Shown one piece after another: positions 28,152 through 36,384 of a stretch of 64,000 nt of DNA; position 1 is the stretch's first letter; each line of letters opens with the position of its first letter. The notes beneath the pieces are model-generated. The model saw only the letters and a program-made list of their open reading frames with translations. It was not told where the DNA came from and did not search any database. The stretch spans positions 186,001 to 250,000 of the forward strand of contig CAKVOU010000001.1 in the NCBI GenBank assembly GCA_934796165.1, written 5' to 3'. Position numbers and translations under genes: made by a program. Source of the stretch: an uncultured Eubacteriales bacterium (GTDB lineage Bacteria; Bacillota; Clostridia; Oscillospirales; CAG-272).

Positions 28152-28991
28152 TTGCGTAAGATCGGAATGAACCTCGGTGCCTATCCGGAAATGGACCGCA
28201 AAGAGGATATCGCATATCTCAAATGGGCGGGCTTTGACGCGACCTTTGTTTATTATTTTCACCGCGAGGACGCAAAGCTGATCCGTCAGACGGCGGAATG
28301 GCTCGATCGTGCCGGGATTACGCTCGACACCATTCACGCGCCGTTCTGGGGCGTCAACGGACTGTGGCGCGACGGGGAAGAGGCGGAGAAATATTTTGCC
28401 GAATTGCAGGACAGCATCCTGCTGGCATCGGAATGCCGCGTGCCCACGGTCGTTATGCACTTAAGTTCCGGCGATCACCCGCCGTACCTCAATGAAAAGG
28501 GATTTTCACGGATTGATCTGCTCGTGCAGTCGGCACGGGACAAAGGCATCCGCGTCGCCTTTGAGAATCAGCGCAAGATCGCCAATCTTGCTTATGTCAT
28601 GGAGCGCTATGAGAATGACCCGGCGGTCGGCTTCTGCTGGGATGTTGGACATGAGAAGTGCCTGTCCGGCGGATGGGAGTATATGCCCATGTTCGGAGAC
28701 CGCCTTGCCGCGCTTCACATCCACGACAATCCCTGCCGTCACAACGAGGATCTGCATATGATCCCCGGCGACGGAAAAATAGATTACCGCCGCATGGCGG
28801 AACTGATTCGGGAATCCGGGTATACGGGGACCCTCATGCTGGAGCTGATGGAAAAGCCGAGCGGAAAATACGACGGGCTTACCCCGGAGGAATATTATTC
28901 CCGTGCCTACGCCGCCGCGGTTCGCCTGTGGACGCTGACCGACGGGGAAAGGGAATCCGGGGGACCCTCTCCGGATCTGCCGGAAACATAA
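28152..28991 (+). CDS. Sugar-phosphate isomerase/epimerase-like TIM-barrel protein
   Basis: 279 residues from a TTG at 28152, chosen because GGAAAGGAC lies seven bases upstream and the product then begins with the family's RKIGMNLG; an ATG inside this (MNLGAYPEMD) is the alternative. The fold is the xylose isomerase/AP endonuclease 2 barrel. Likely metal ligands are in IHAPF, VVMHLSSGDH, VAFENQ, CWDVGH, LHIHDN, the HEDLHMIPGDGKID block and LELM. Members include tagatose epimerases, inosose dehydratases and hydroxypyruvate isomerases; the sequence does not say which reaction. It is a single-gene unit ended by a hairpin. Confidence 0.8.
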   Translation: MRKIGMNLGAYPEMDRKEDIAYLKWAGFDATFVYYFHREDAKLIRQTAEWLDRAGITLDTIHAPFWGVNGLWRDGEEAEKYFAELQDSILLASECRVPTVVMHLSSGDHPPYLNEKGFSRIDLLVQSARDKGIRVAFENQRKIANLAYVMERYENDPAVGFCWDVGHEKCLSGGWEYMPMFGDRLAALHIHDNPCRHNEDLHMIPGDGKIDYRRMAELIRESGYTGTLMLELMEKPSGKYDGLTPEEYYSRAYAAAVRLWTLTDGERESGGPSPDLPET

Positions 28992-28999
28992 TAAGGATA

Positions 29000-29034
29000 A
29001 GCGCACAGCGGCTTGCCGCTGTGCGCTTTCTTTG
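29000..29034. terminator. Terminator after the isomerase-like gene
   Basis: AGCGCACAGCGGC-TT-GCCGCTGTGCGCT, a 13-bp perfect stem, followed by TTCTTT. On the minus strand it is followed by TATCCTTATT and may also end sigK transcription. Confidence 0.85.
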
Positions 29035-29220
29035 GTACCCGGAAATGTGCCCGGGTCCACCGGTCGTCGTATGTTTTGCCGTCGTTTTTTTGTGCCGGGG
29101 AACCGTGTTGCGTTGTCGTTGCTTTTAGTGCGGATGCCCCCGTGCGCTTTTTCTGTTGTTGCGCGTCCCTCGTTTCATCGTTTGCTTTTTTTGCTTTGCT
29201 GATTGCCTTGTAAACCCTTG

Positions 29221-29916
29221 TCAGCAGATTCCCGACGGTTCCATGGCATCGCGCAGTTTTTCGAGCGCCGCCTTTTCGATCCGGCTGACATAGGAACGCG
29301 AAATACCGAGCCGCGTCGCAACCTCTCGTTGGGTTTCCGCGCGAAGCCCGTGCAGACCGTACCGGAGCAGAATGATCTGCCGCTCCCGTTCCGTAAGGAG
29401 GGAATCCACCAGCCGTAGCATTTTGGCTGTCTGCATTTTTGCGTCCAGATCCTCCGCCAGATTGTCCTCGGTACTGATGACGTCCATATAGGTCAGGGGA
29501 TTGCCGTCGCGGTCCACGTCGATCGTCTCGTTGATCGATACCTCCTGCGACAGTTTCTTCCCGGCACGGAAGTGCATGAGAATTTCGTTCTGGATACATT
29601 TTGCGCCATAGGTGGCAAAATGCGCGCCGTTTTCGATGCGGAAGGTATCCACCGCCTTGACCAGTCCGATGGTGCCGATGGAAATGAGGTCCTCCGGATT
29701 CCTGCCGGAGGAATAGTACTTGCGGACAATGTGGGAGACCAGCCGCAGATTGTGCAGGATCAGCTTCTGGCGGGCATCCTTGTCCCCGTTTCCCGCTCGG
29801 ATGAAATATTCCCGTTCCTCGCTCCGGGAAAGAGGCGGCGGAAAATTCTGCGGCGTTCCGATGCCGAGCGTGATGTGAAGCAGCTTTGTGATGACAGACA
29901 GCAAATAGGACAGCAT
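29221..29916 (-). CDS. sigK: RNA polymerase sporulation sigma factor SigK (intact gene)
   Basis: 231 residues. Late mother-cell sigma factor of endospore formation. The short hydrophobic N-terminus (about 1-20) resembles the pro-sequence removed by SpoIVFB. Region 2 contains NLRLVSHIVRKYYSSG, EDLISIGTIGLVKAVDTF and FATYGAKCIQNEILM; region 4 ends TQREVATRLGISRSYVSRIEKAALEKLRD. The frame is continuous, so no skin-type element interrupts it here. GGAGGG lies upstream of the ATG. A CATATAAT box upstream fits sigma-E control. It is distinguished from SigE by this N-terminus and region 4 wording; the assignment is strong but SigE-like paralogs exist. Confidence 0.88.
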   Translation of the reverse strand: MLSYLLSVITKLLHITLGIGTPQNFPPPLSRSEEREYFIRAGNGDKDARQKLILHNLRLVSHIVRKYYSSGRNPEDLISIGTIGLVKAVDTFRIENGAHFATYGAKCIQNEILMHFRAGKKLSQEVSINETIDVDRDGNPLTYMDVISTEDNLAEDLDAKMQTAKMLRLVDSLLTERERQIILLRYGLHGLRAETQREVATRLGISRSYVSRIEKAALEKLRDAMEPSGIC

Positions 29917-29939
29917 ATGATCCCTCCGTTTCTTTTGCC

Positions 29940-29947
29940 ATTATATG
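29940..29947 (-). promoter_or_regulatory. Possible sigma-E type -10 element of sigK
   Basis: On the minus strand CATATAAT lies about 25 bases before the sigK start, and matches the usual mother-cell -10. No convincing -35 was found at 14-15 nt, so this is tentative. Confidence 0.35.
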
Positions 29948-29964
29948 CGCAGGTACGGATTTAC

Positions 29965-29994
29965 TTGACAATGCCGCCCCCTTTGTGGTATACT
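29965..29994 (+). promoter_or_regulatory. Promoter of the YitT-family gene
   Basis: TTGACA (29965-29970), 18 nt, TATACT (29989-29994); divergent from sigK. Confidence 0.75.
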
Positions 29995-30057
29995 GTCAGC
30001 AGATATTTTTGCGTCTGTCAGGATAGGCAGGCGCAGTTTTTCGGAGGATCTGATGGA

Positions 30058-30918
30058 ATGAAGCTCAATCGGAAAACAGTGTTTGATTACGTGATCGTCG
30101 TGGTCGGAAATATTCTGTATGCGCTCGCTGTGGTTCTGTTTCTGGAGCCGAGCGGACTGATCACGGGAGGCGCGACGGGCGTTGCGCTGTTCTTCAACCG
30201 CTGGATCGGGGTCCCGGTTTCATGGGTGCTGTTCGGCATCAACGTCGTCATGTTCATCATCGGTTTTATCTTCCTTGGCAAACGGTTTGCTCTTCAGACG
30301 GGAATCAGCACCTTTCTGATTCCGGTCGCTGTCAATGTGTTTGAACGTCTGTTTTCCGGCTTTGTTCTGACGGATGATATTTTCCTTTGTACGCTGTTCG
30401 GCGGACTTGGCATCGGTATCTCCGTCGGTATGGTCATCCGTGTCGGGGCATCCACAGGCGGTCTCGATATTCCTTCGATCCTGCTTCAGAAATACTGCCG
30501 GGTCCCGGTGGCGTGGGGTATGTGGGCGATTGATATTCTGGTGCTTTTACTTCAGGCGATCTTCTGCGAACGCAAATGCCTGCTTTACGGGATTGTGATG
30601 GTTGTGATCTATTCCGTCGTGCTTGACAAGGTCATGACCATCGGCAACAGCCGCGTGGAGGTGAAGATTATCAGTGAGAAATGTCAGGACATTGCCGACG
30701 TGATCCGCAAACGTCTTGACCGCGGGGTGACCTTCCTGGAAGCGCGGACAGGGTATCTCCAGCGTGAGACGGAGATGGTATTCAGTGTGGTTTCCGCAAG
30801 AGAACTTGCCAAGCTTGAAAAAATGATTCTGCAGATTGACCCGAGCGCGTTTCTGATCGTCAGCCGTGTTTCCGATGTCAGCGGACGCGGGTTTTCCAAG
30901 GAAAAGAAATATCTTTGA
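30058..30918 (+). CDS. YitT-family membrane protein (DUF161 plus DUF2179)
   Basis: 286 residues. Five or six transmembrane segments are followed by a cytoplasmic DUF2179-like domain (about 205-275: VEVKIISEKCQDIADVI ... REL-KLEKMILQIDPSAFLIV). Motifs LEPSGLITGGATGVAL and GASTGGLDIPSILLQKY are characteristic. The family is common and mostly uncharacterised. GGAGG is ten bases before the ATG at 30058; a nearer ATG at 30053 is out of frame and stops at once. The next gene follows after 51 bases and may be cotranscribed. Confidence 0.92.
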   Translation: MKLNRKTVFDYVIVVVGNILYALAVVLFLEPSGLITGGATGVALFFNRWIGVPVSWVLFGINVVMFIIGFIFLGKRFALQTGISTFLIPVAVNVFERLFSGFVLTDDIFLCTLFGGLGIGISVGMVIRVGASTGGLDIPSILLQKYCRVPVAWGMWAIDILVLLLQAIFCERKCLLYGIVMVVIYSVVLDKVMTIGNSRVEVKIISEKCQDIADVIRKRLDRGVTFLEARTGYLQRETEMVFSVVSARELAKLEKMILQIDPSAFLIVSRVSDVSGRGFSKEKKYL

Positions 30919-30969
30919 TTTCGGTGCGGAAGCGGGAATCCGCGGAGATACCGAGGAAGGGAAGATACG

Positions 30970-31728
30970 ATGAATATTGCTATCGTTACGGGAGCCTCTT
31001 CCGGAATGGGAAGGGAATTTGTAAAACAGCTGGACCGGGACGAGGTCTTTGATGAGATCTGGGTGATTGCCCGCCGCCGCGACAGGCTGGAAGCGTTGGC
31101 AGATACCACGCGTGCAAAAATCCGTCCGGTACCGCTGGATCTTGCGGACGCTTCTTGCATGGAAACATATGCGGCGCTTCTGGAAAAAGAAAAGCCGGAT
31201 GTCCGCGTCCTCGTCTGCGCGAGCGGGTACGGCAGATTCGGTGCCGTCACGGATATTCCTCTCCCGGTACAGACCGGCATGATCGACCTCAATGTCAGGG
31301 CACTGACGGAGATGACCTACCTGACGCTTCCGTATATGAAGTCCGGCGCGCGTATTTTCGAGCTTGGCTCCCTGTCTGCGTTCCAGCCGGTCCCTTATAT
31401 CTGCGTGTACGGCGCAACCAAGGCGTATGTGCTCAGCTTTTCCCGTGCGCTCGGCGTGGAGCTTGCTCCCCGCGGGATCCGCGTGATGGCTGTTTGCCCC
31501 GGTTGGGTGAAGACCGAGTTTTTCGACCGCGCGGTGACGGATAACACCATTACTTATTATAATCGCTATTATACCGCCGAAGAGGTAGTGACACGAGCCG
31601 TGCGCGACATGAAAAAAGGAAAAGATGTCTCGGTCTGCGGAAGGCAGATCCGCTTTCAGGTGTTACTGACGAAGCTGCTTCCGCATAGACTGGTAATGAA
31701 GATCTGGTGCCGTCAGCAGAAAAAATAA
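30970..31728 (+). CDS. Short-chain dehydrogenase/reductase
   Basis: 252 residues with the Rossmann cofactor motif TGASSGMG near the N-terminus, an NAG-like position reading CASGYG, a catalytic serine in ELGSLSAF and YxxxK as YGATK. The pattern VCPGWVKTEFF follows. Most classical SDRs of this type use NAD(P)H to reduce carbonyl groups; the ARRRDR after beta-strand 2 favours NADPH. The substrate is unknown. GGAAGGG precedes the ATG. Confidence 0.88.
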   Translation: MNIAIVTGASSGMGREFVKQLDRDEVFDEIWVIARRRDRLEALADTTRAKIRPVPLDLADASCMETYAALLEKEKPDVRVLVCASGYGRFGAVTDIPLPVQTGMIDLNVRALTEMTYLTLPYMKSGARIFELGSLSAFQPVPYICVYGATKAYVLSFSRALGVELAPRGIRVMAVCPGWVKTEFFDRAVTDNTITYYNRYYTAEEVVTRAVRDMKKGKDVSVCGRQIRFQVLLTKLLPHRLVMKIWCRQQKK

Positions 31729-31781
31729 CCATAAATTATCGGAAATTTTTGGTTTTTTTGATGATTTTCACTTAATCGGAC

Positions 31782-31810
31782 TTGAAAAGTTCATATTTGT
31801 ATGGTAAGAT
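31782..31810 (+). promoter_or_regulatory. Promoter of the first lipoprotein gene
   Basis: TTGAAA (31782-31787), 17 nt, TAAGAT (31805-31810), about 55 bases before the start codon. Confidence 0.7.
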
Positions 31811-31865
31811 GAAGGTGCCAGACGGGGAAAGCCCCGTAAATTTAATAAATGATGGAGGGAAAATC

Positions 31866-33776
31866 ATGAAGAAGATTCTGGCATTGTGTCTTGCAATGCT
31901 CATGGTTCTCGGTTTGACAGCCGTTCTCGCTTCCTGTAACGGAGGTAAGACGGGGGAAACCGGAACCAAGGCGCAGGAGACACCGACCAAAGAATCCCAG
32001 ACTGCGACAGAGTCCAAGCCTGAGGAATCCAAGACCGAAGCATCCTCGCCCGAGGAATCCAAGACCGAGGCTTCCACGCCGGAAGAATCCAAGACCGAGG
32101 CTTCCACGCCGGAAGAATCCAAGACCGAGGCTTCCACGCCCGAGGAATCCAAGACCGAGGCTTCTACGCCCGAGGAATCCAAGACTGAGGCTTCCACGCC
32201 CGAGGAATCCAAGACCGAGGCTTCCACGCCCGAGGAATCCAAGACCGAGGAATCCAAGACGGAGACGACCACGACCGATCCCGGTCCCGTTGATCCTGTT
32301 GATCCCGTGACCGGCAACTTCGACACGGTGCTTTCTCATCCCTGGTTCAATTACAACTTCGCTGACGGTAAGCAGTACGGCTTTACTGACGAAGACGGGT
32401 TGAGGGAGATGAGAGTCATCGATATGCACGCAGCAGGCCTTGACTGCGCAACGCTCAACGGCTGGACGCAGGTTTTCGTGTACTATATTCCTTCGAGAAC
32501 GGCAAGCGGCAGTAAGTTTACCACGACGGATCTGCTGGCATTTGGCGCAATGCGCGGCGTGAACAACGGTTCCTATACCTTCGGTGCGAGATTCAGTGTC
32601 TCCGGCGGCAGAGGTCTGGAGCTCAGCAACGCGCTTTACCAGTCCAAAGACGCAGACAGAGATTCGGATAAGCTCAACTTTACCAATGAACTGTCGGAAA
32701 AGTATGTGATGTTTGTCCAGGTCTTCACTACCGAGAAGCAGTCGCTCTGGGCATCCGGAAAGAAGGTTTATTCCTGCGCGCCCGCTTATGCCGGTCAGGC
32801 AAGGATGGGTCTTGCTACAATGTCTCACAAGTATATGATCCTCAACGGTTCGGTTGCCGGCGGTACCCTTGATGAAAACGCAACCGATCAGTATAAAGTG
32901 TACGGCGTTCGTCTGATGTACGCGACCGGTTATGCATACGCAGCAGACGAAAAGGCAATCGCAACCTTCTTTGATTATTATAACAGAGGCGAAGATCTTC
33001 CTGAGCCGTCTGTCAAGCACGAGCTGTCCTTCGTTGATCCGGAGGTCTCGGTCAGCTTTGATGCGAAGGACGATTCTCCGTCCAACTGGGGAAATGTTCT
33101 CGCAAAGAAGTACTTCGAGTTTGACTTCTCCGCGGATGGCGGTCTGCGCGGCATCAAGTATATCGACCTGCAGAAGGGCACGAACGAAAACGGCGAGAGA
33201 TACTGGCAGGGCAAGCTTGCCGGAACGACGCTGGTCGGTCTGTACAACATTCCTGATGTCAAGTATTCCAACAAGGACTTCATCGGTCTCATGCAGTATC
33301 ATGACTATACCGACGGTGACTACGACGGTGCACTTCAGTACAACCTCGGTGAGGGCACTGTATCGTCGATCAACCCCGAAAACTTCATGAACAGCGTGAA
33401 CTCCATTTCCAAGAAGTTCTATGTGACCGGTTGGACACTCTTTGTTCAGACTTATGACGGAACCACCATCAAGCTGTGGTGCAACGGCGAGCTTGTCTTC
33501 ATCGGCGATGCAACCGGTACCCGTGTGCAGAAGTATATTCTGGGCGATGCTGGCGACGGCACTGAAAAGGACAGCTACCTGAAGAGGATGATCATCAACG
33601 GCTATGCTGCCCTGAGAACGCATGCCGACGATGCAATCGACCTTTACGACAAGTACACCATCAAGATGGACTATGCGGCAATGTACGCGCTCGGCGCAAA
33701 CGACAATGCGGCAAAGGAAATCTACGACAAGTTTGCAGCTAAGTACGAGCTGAAAGCTCCCACGATCGAGCAGTAA
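31866..33776 (+). CDS. Surface lipoprotein with PEESKTEAST stalk and duplicated beta-sandwich-like domain
   Basis: 636 residues. A lipoprotein signal ends in LASC (Cys24). After a Thr/Glu/Lys-rich segment come eight 10-residue units of the form PEESKTEAST (DNA 32019-32258), a likely extended stalk. The remainder appears to be two related domains: FNYNFADGKQYGF...MRVIDMHAAG against FEFDFSADGGLRGIKYIDLQ, and MFVQVFTTEKQSLWASGKKV against LFVQTYDGTTIKLWCNGEL. The wording suggests concanavalin/LamG-like jelly rolls, but no family is assigned with confidence. GGAGG is nine bases before the ATG. It would be anchored on the outer face of the membrane and reach through the wall. Confidence 0.82.
   Translation: MKKILALCLAMLMVLGLTAVLASCNGGKTGETGTKAQETPTKESQTATESKPEESKTEASSPEESKTEASTPEESKTEASTPEESKTEASTPEESKTEASTPEESKTEASTPEESKTEASTPEESKTEESKTETTTTDPGPVDPVDPVTGNFDTVLSHPWFNYNFADGKQYGFTDEDGLREMRVIDMHAAGLDCATLNGWTQVFVYYIPSRTASGSKFTTTDLLAFGAMRGVNNGSYTFGARFSVSGGRGLELSNALYQSKDADRDSDKLNFTNELSEKYVMFVQVFTTEKQSLWASGKKVYSCAPAYAGQARMGLATMSHKYMILNGSVAGGTLDENATDQYKVYGVRLMYATGYAYAADEKAIATFFDYYNRGEDLPEPSVKHELSFVDPEVSVSFDAKDDSPSNWGNVLAKKYFEFDFSADGGLRGIKYIDLQKGTNENGERYWQGKLAGTTLVGLYNIPDVKYSNKDFIGLMQYHDYTDGDYDGALQYNLGEGTVSSINPENFMNSVNSISKKFYVTGWTLFVQTYDGTTIKLWCNGELVFIGDATGTRVQKYILGDAGDGTEKDSYLKRMIINGYAALRTHADDAIDLYDKYTIKMDYAAMYALGANDNAAKEIYDKFAAKYELKAPTIEQ
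32019..32258 (+). repeat. 30-bp tandem repeat coding the PEESKTEAST stalk
   Basis: Eight units with a 30-base period; units start at 32019, 32049, 32079 and so on. Six code exactly PEESKTEAST; the first ends ASS and the last diverges. Third-position differences (CCCGAG against CCGGAA, TCCACG against TCTACG) mark subgroups. Confidence 0.95.
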
Positions 33777-33812
33777 TTCCGGAAAACGGAGCTGCTTCGT
33801 TCCAACAAAAAG

Positions 33813-33842
33813 GGACCGGGCGATTTCGCCCGGTCCTGTTTT
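33813..33842 (+). terminator. Terminator after the first lipoprotein gene
   Basis: GGACCGGGCG-ATTT-CGCCCGGTCC, a 10-bp stem, then TGTTTTG. Confidence 0.85.
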
Positions 33843-33884
33843 GCGTTGCCCGGGGGTGTCCGATTTACCGGGATGACAGCAACT

Positions 33885-33990
33885 CCCCGGCTGTACGGGG
33901 GCAGAAAGAAACGGGATAAAAATTTCCCCGGTTGTGTCGGGCAAACAGAAACGGGATAAAAATCCCCCCGGCTGTACGGGGGCAGACAGG
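33885..33990. repeat. Three tandem copies of a ~40-bp intergenic repeat
   Basis: Units begin with CCCCGG at 33885, 33926 and 33966. Copies one and three share CCCCGGCTGTACGGGGGCAG, copies one and two share AGAAACGGGATAAAAAT. Each unit starts with a small inverted repeat. It occupies the otherwise gene-free 386 bases between the two lipoprotein genes, where no coding frame is credible. Confidence 0.85.
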
Positions 33991-34096
33991 CGCGGAACGA
34001 AAAAGCATTGGCTGTGGCACAATGTCGGTGCTTCCGGTTACAGAATAAAGCCGGCAGGGAAGACGAATGATGTTTTTGAAAAAATGTTGCAAATAG

Positions 34097-34125
34097 TTGA
34101 CAACTGCATCTTTTGGGACTATAAT
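34097..34125 (+). promoter_or_regulatory. Consensus promoter of the second lipoprotein gene
   Basis: TTGACA (34097-34102), 17 nt, TATAAT (34120-34125); identical to the sigma-A consensus, 38 bases before the start codon. Confidence 0.9.
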
Positions 34126-34162
34126 GTAGTCGGCATCAAAATATCAAAAAACGGAGACTTTT

Positions 34163-36295
34163 ATGAAACGATTCATTTTGGTCTTGTCGACAGTGGTATT
34201 GGCGCTGCTTTGTATGGGAGCATTGCTTTCCTGCACGAACGCCAAGGAACAGGAAACTCCGACGGAAGCGCATCGGCACAGCCTGGGCGATTGGACCACC
34301 GTCCGGGAGGCGACCTGCACCGAAGCGGGCGAAGAGCAACGCGTCTGTTCTGCCTGCGGAGAAAAAGAAACACGAAGCATTCCGGCGACCGGGCATCATT
34401 TTCAGGATGAAACGATCGTCCGGGAGGCGACCTGCACCGAAGCGGGCGAAGGGCAACGCGTCTGTTCTGCCTGCGGAGAAAAAGAAACACGAAGCATTCC
34501 GGCGACCGGGCACACTGAGGTGATCATCCCGGCGATCCCCGCCACCTGTACTGCCAGTGGCTTTACGGAGGGCAGGTATTGTTCCGTCTGCGGAGAACTG
34601 CTGGCTGTCCGGGAGCTTACTCTCCCCAAAGGTCACACCTTCAGTGACTGGACAACAGTCAAGGCGGCAACCTGCACGGAAATGGGAGAAGCCCGGCGTG
34701 TTTGCACTGCTTGCGGCGAGGAAGAAACGGAAGTAGTTCCGGCAACCGGACACGCCTTCGGGGAGTGGACCGATACCGGCGAGATGTTCTGTCCCACTGT
34801 AAAAATATGCAAGCGCGAATGTTCCGCCTGCGGCGAAACCGAATCCATGCTGTTCCGGGACGGTGTCGGCGAATATCTGAATGCGGAATTTCCGTATCTG
34901 GAGACCGGTGTTCAGCAGAATGACTACTCTCTTGTGAATAGCGGGAAATTCACGATCCTGTATCCGACGACCGAAGCACCGGAAAAACGGAACGAGGTTT
35001 ACACCGAGGGCGGAGACTCGACGGGGAACCGGATCGACTATGCGATTTATTGCCGGAACAAGCTGGCAGAAGATTATTTCAATATCCGGTTTGAATTTGA
35101 ACCGGCAAGCCATCTGGCGCACTGTAGTGAGGTCAACCAAAAGCTGCGTGCCGCTGCGGCTTCCGGTGACAACGCATATCAGCTTGCCGTTGCCAGCCAT
35201 AGCGGGGATTACACGCCGCTTACAATGGAAAACGGGTACCTTCTGAATCTGAAGAATCTTCCGAATCTTGACCTGACCAAAGCATACTGGGCGCGGGGGA
35301 TCAATGACAACGCCGAGATTTCCGGCGCGATATTCGGGGTGACCGGCAGCATTTCCACAAAGCTGTATGAGGAATTGTACGTTTGCTATTTCAACCAGTC
35401 TCTGCTCCGCGCAAGCGGGGTTGACCCTGCGATTTTCTATCAGGCAGTACAGAGCGGGGAATGGACCCTGGATCTTCTGATTGCCACGACGCAGACACTC
35501 TATGTTGACATCAATCAGAATGAAAAGTACGACGAGGAAGATTTCTACGGTTTTGGTATGCCGTTCTACGCTTCCGACGCTCTCTGGAGCGCCTGCGATA
35601 TCAGTGCAGCTTCCACAAACAAATCCGGTGAACTGAAATTGAATATGGATCGAAGCAAACTCGGAGTCACATTGCGGAAAATGAATTCGTTCATCTGGAA
35701 TGATAAGGGCGTAGTCGTTCTTGGGGAGGATGCCTACGGTTTTGACCCTTTCGGAAAGTTTGTTTATGAAAAGAGCGGCGCCGAAATGCTTGGGACAGGA
35801 CATGTTCTGTTTACGTTTGACAGTCTGTCTCAGGCACTTGACGGAGCACTCAGGGACAGTGAAGATTACGGGATCCTGCCCTATCCGAAATACAACAAAT
35901 CGCAATCCAAATACGGCACCGGAGTCGGCGATCATTACTCGGTTTACATGGTTCCGTATCCCGCAAAGAACATGGCGGACGAATGCGGCGCGGTGATGGA
36001 ATATCTTGCATACACCGGCTATCATTGCGTTCTCCCGGTTCTTGCCGATGAGGCATTGTCCGAAAGCTCCCGGAATGATCCGGAAGCAGTCGGCGCACTC
36101 AGCGAAGTATTCGGAAATATCCGGATGGACGCCGGATGCGTTTTCGGAATCGGAACGCTTCAGATGATGCGAGTGATGTTGATGCGTAACTCCAATTCCA
36201 TTGATGCCACGTATAACGAAATGCGAGTGGTATATTATAATGTATGTAACCGTATTACTAAGAACTATGCCAAATATGCATCCAATGACCGCTGA
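34163..36295 (+). CDS. Lipoprotein: CxxC repeat region fused to a solute-binding-protein-like domain
   Basis: 710 residues. A lipoprotein signal ends LLSC (Cys24). Residues about 37-235 hold five imperfect repeats of the type EATCTEAGE..RVCSACGEKET..IPATGH, a motif common in Firmicutes surface proteins; the paired CxxC and terminal His suggest a small metal- or disulfide-stabilised module. The remaining ~450 residues look like a family 1 extracellular solute-binding protein (YAIYCRNKLAEDYFNIRFEFEP, NAEISGAIFGVTG, DINQNEKYDEEDFYGFGMP). No permease genes are adjacent, so ligand capture without dedicated import, or use of a remote transporter, are both possible. The ATG follows GGAGAC at a normal distance. 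Confidence 0.8.
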   Translation: MKRFILVLSTVVLALLCMGALLSCTNAKEQETPTEAHRHSLGDWTTVREATCTEAGEEQRVCSACGEKETRSIPATGHHFQDETIVREATCTEAGEGQRVCSACGEKETRSIPATGHTEVIIPAIPATCTASGFTEGRYCSVCGELLAVRELTLPKGHTFSDWTTVKAATCTEMGEARRVCTACGEEETEVVPATGHAFGEWTDTGEMFCPTVKICKRECSACGETESMLFRDGVGEYLNAEFPYLETGVQQNDYSLVNSGKFTILYPTTEAPEKRNEVYTEGGDSTGNRIDYAIYCRNKLAEDYFNIRFEFEPASHLAHCSEVNQKLRAAAASGDNAYQLAVASHSGDYTPLTMENGYLLNLKNLPNLDLTKAYWARGINDNAEISGAIFGVTGSISTKLYEELYVCYFNQSLLRASGVDPAIFYQAVQSGEWTLDLLIATTQTLYVDINQNEKYDEEDFYGFGMPFYASDALWSACDISAASTNKSGELKLNMDRSKLGVTLRKMNSFIWNDKGVVVLGEDAYGFDPFGKFVYEKSGAEMLGTGHVLFTFDSLSQALDGALRDSEDYGILPYPKYNKSQSKYGTGVGDHYSVYMVPYPAKNMADECGAVMEYLAYTGYHCVLPVLADEALSESSRNDPEAVGALSEVFGNIRMDAGCVFGIGTLQMMRVMLMRNSNSIDATYNEMRVVYYNVCNRITKNYAKYASNDR
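34300..34512 (+). repeat. Recent 117-bp tandem duplication inside the CxxC repeat region
   Basis: 34300-34395 and 34417-34512 are identical over 96 bases except one position (GAAGAG against GAAGGG). The other repeat copies in the gene are much more diverged, so this duplication is young. Confidence 0.93.
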
Positions 36296-36337
36296 TCCCG
36301 GACTCCTGTAATCGGGTCCGCCTGACATTTTATAAAA

Positions 36338-36384
36338 GGGTGTTGAAAAACTCAGAATGAGTTTTTCAACACCCTCATTTTTTG
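36338..36384 (+). terminator. Terminator after the solute-binding-like lipoprotein gene
   Basis: GGGTGTTGAAAAACTCA-GAA-TGAGTTTTTCAACACCC, a perfect 17-bp stem, followed by TCATTTTTTG. Confidence 0.95.

Noticed and set aside
29013..29213. Cys/Phe-rich plus-strand frame of 66 codons after the isomerase gene
   Set aside because: It starts inside the terminator hairpin and is antisense to the sigK 3' region; no RBS.
31842..34022. Minus-strand frame of 726 codons opposite the first lipoprotein
   Set aside because: It mirrors the 30-bp repeat as Gly/Leu-rich repeats and has no start signals; the plus-strand gene has signal peptide, RBS and promoter.
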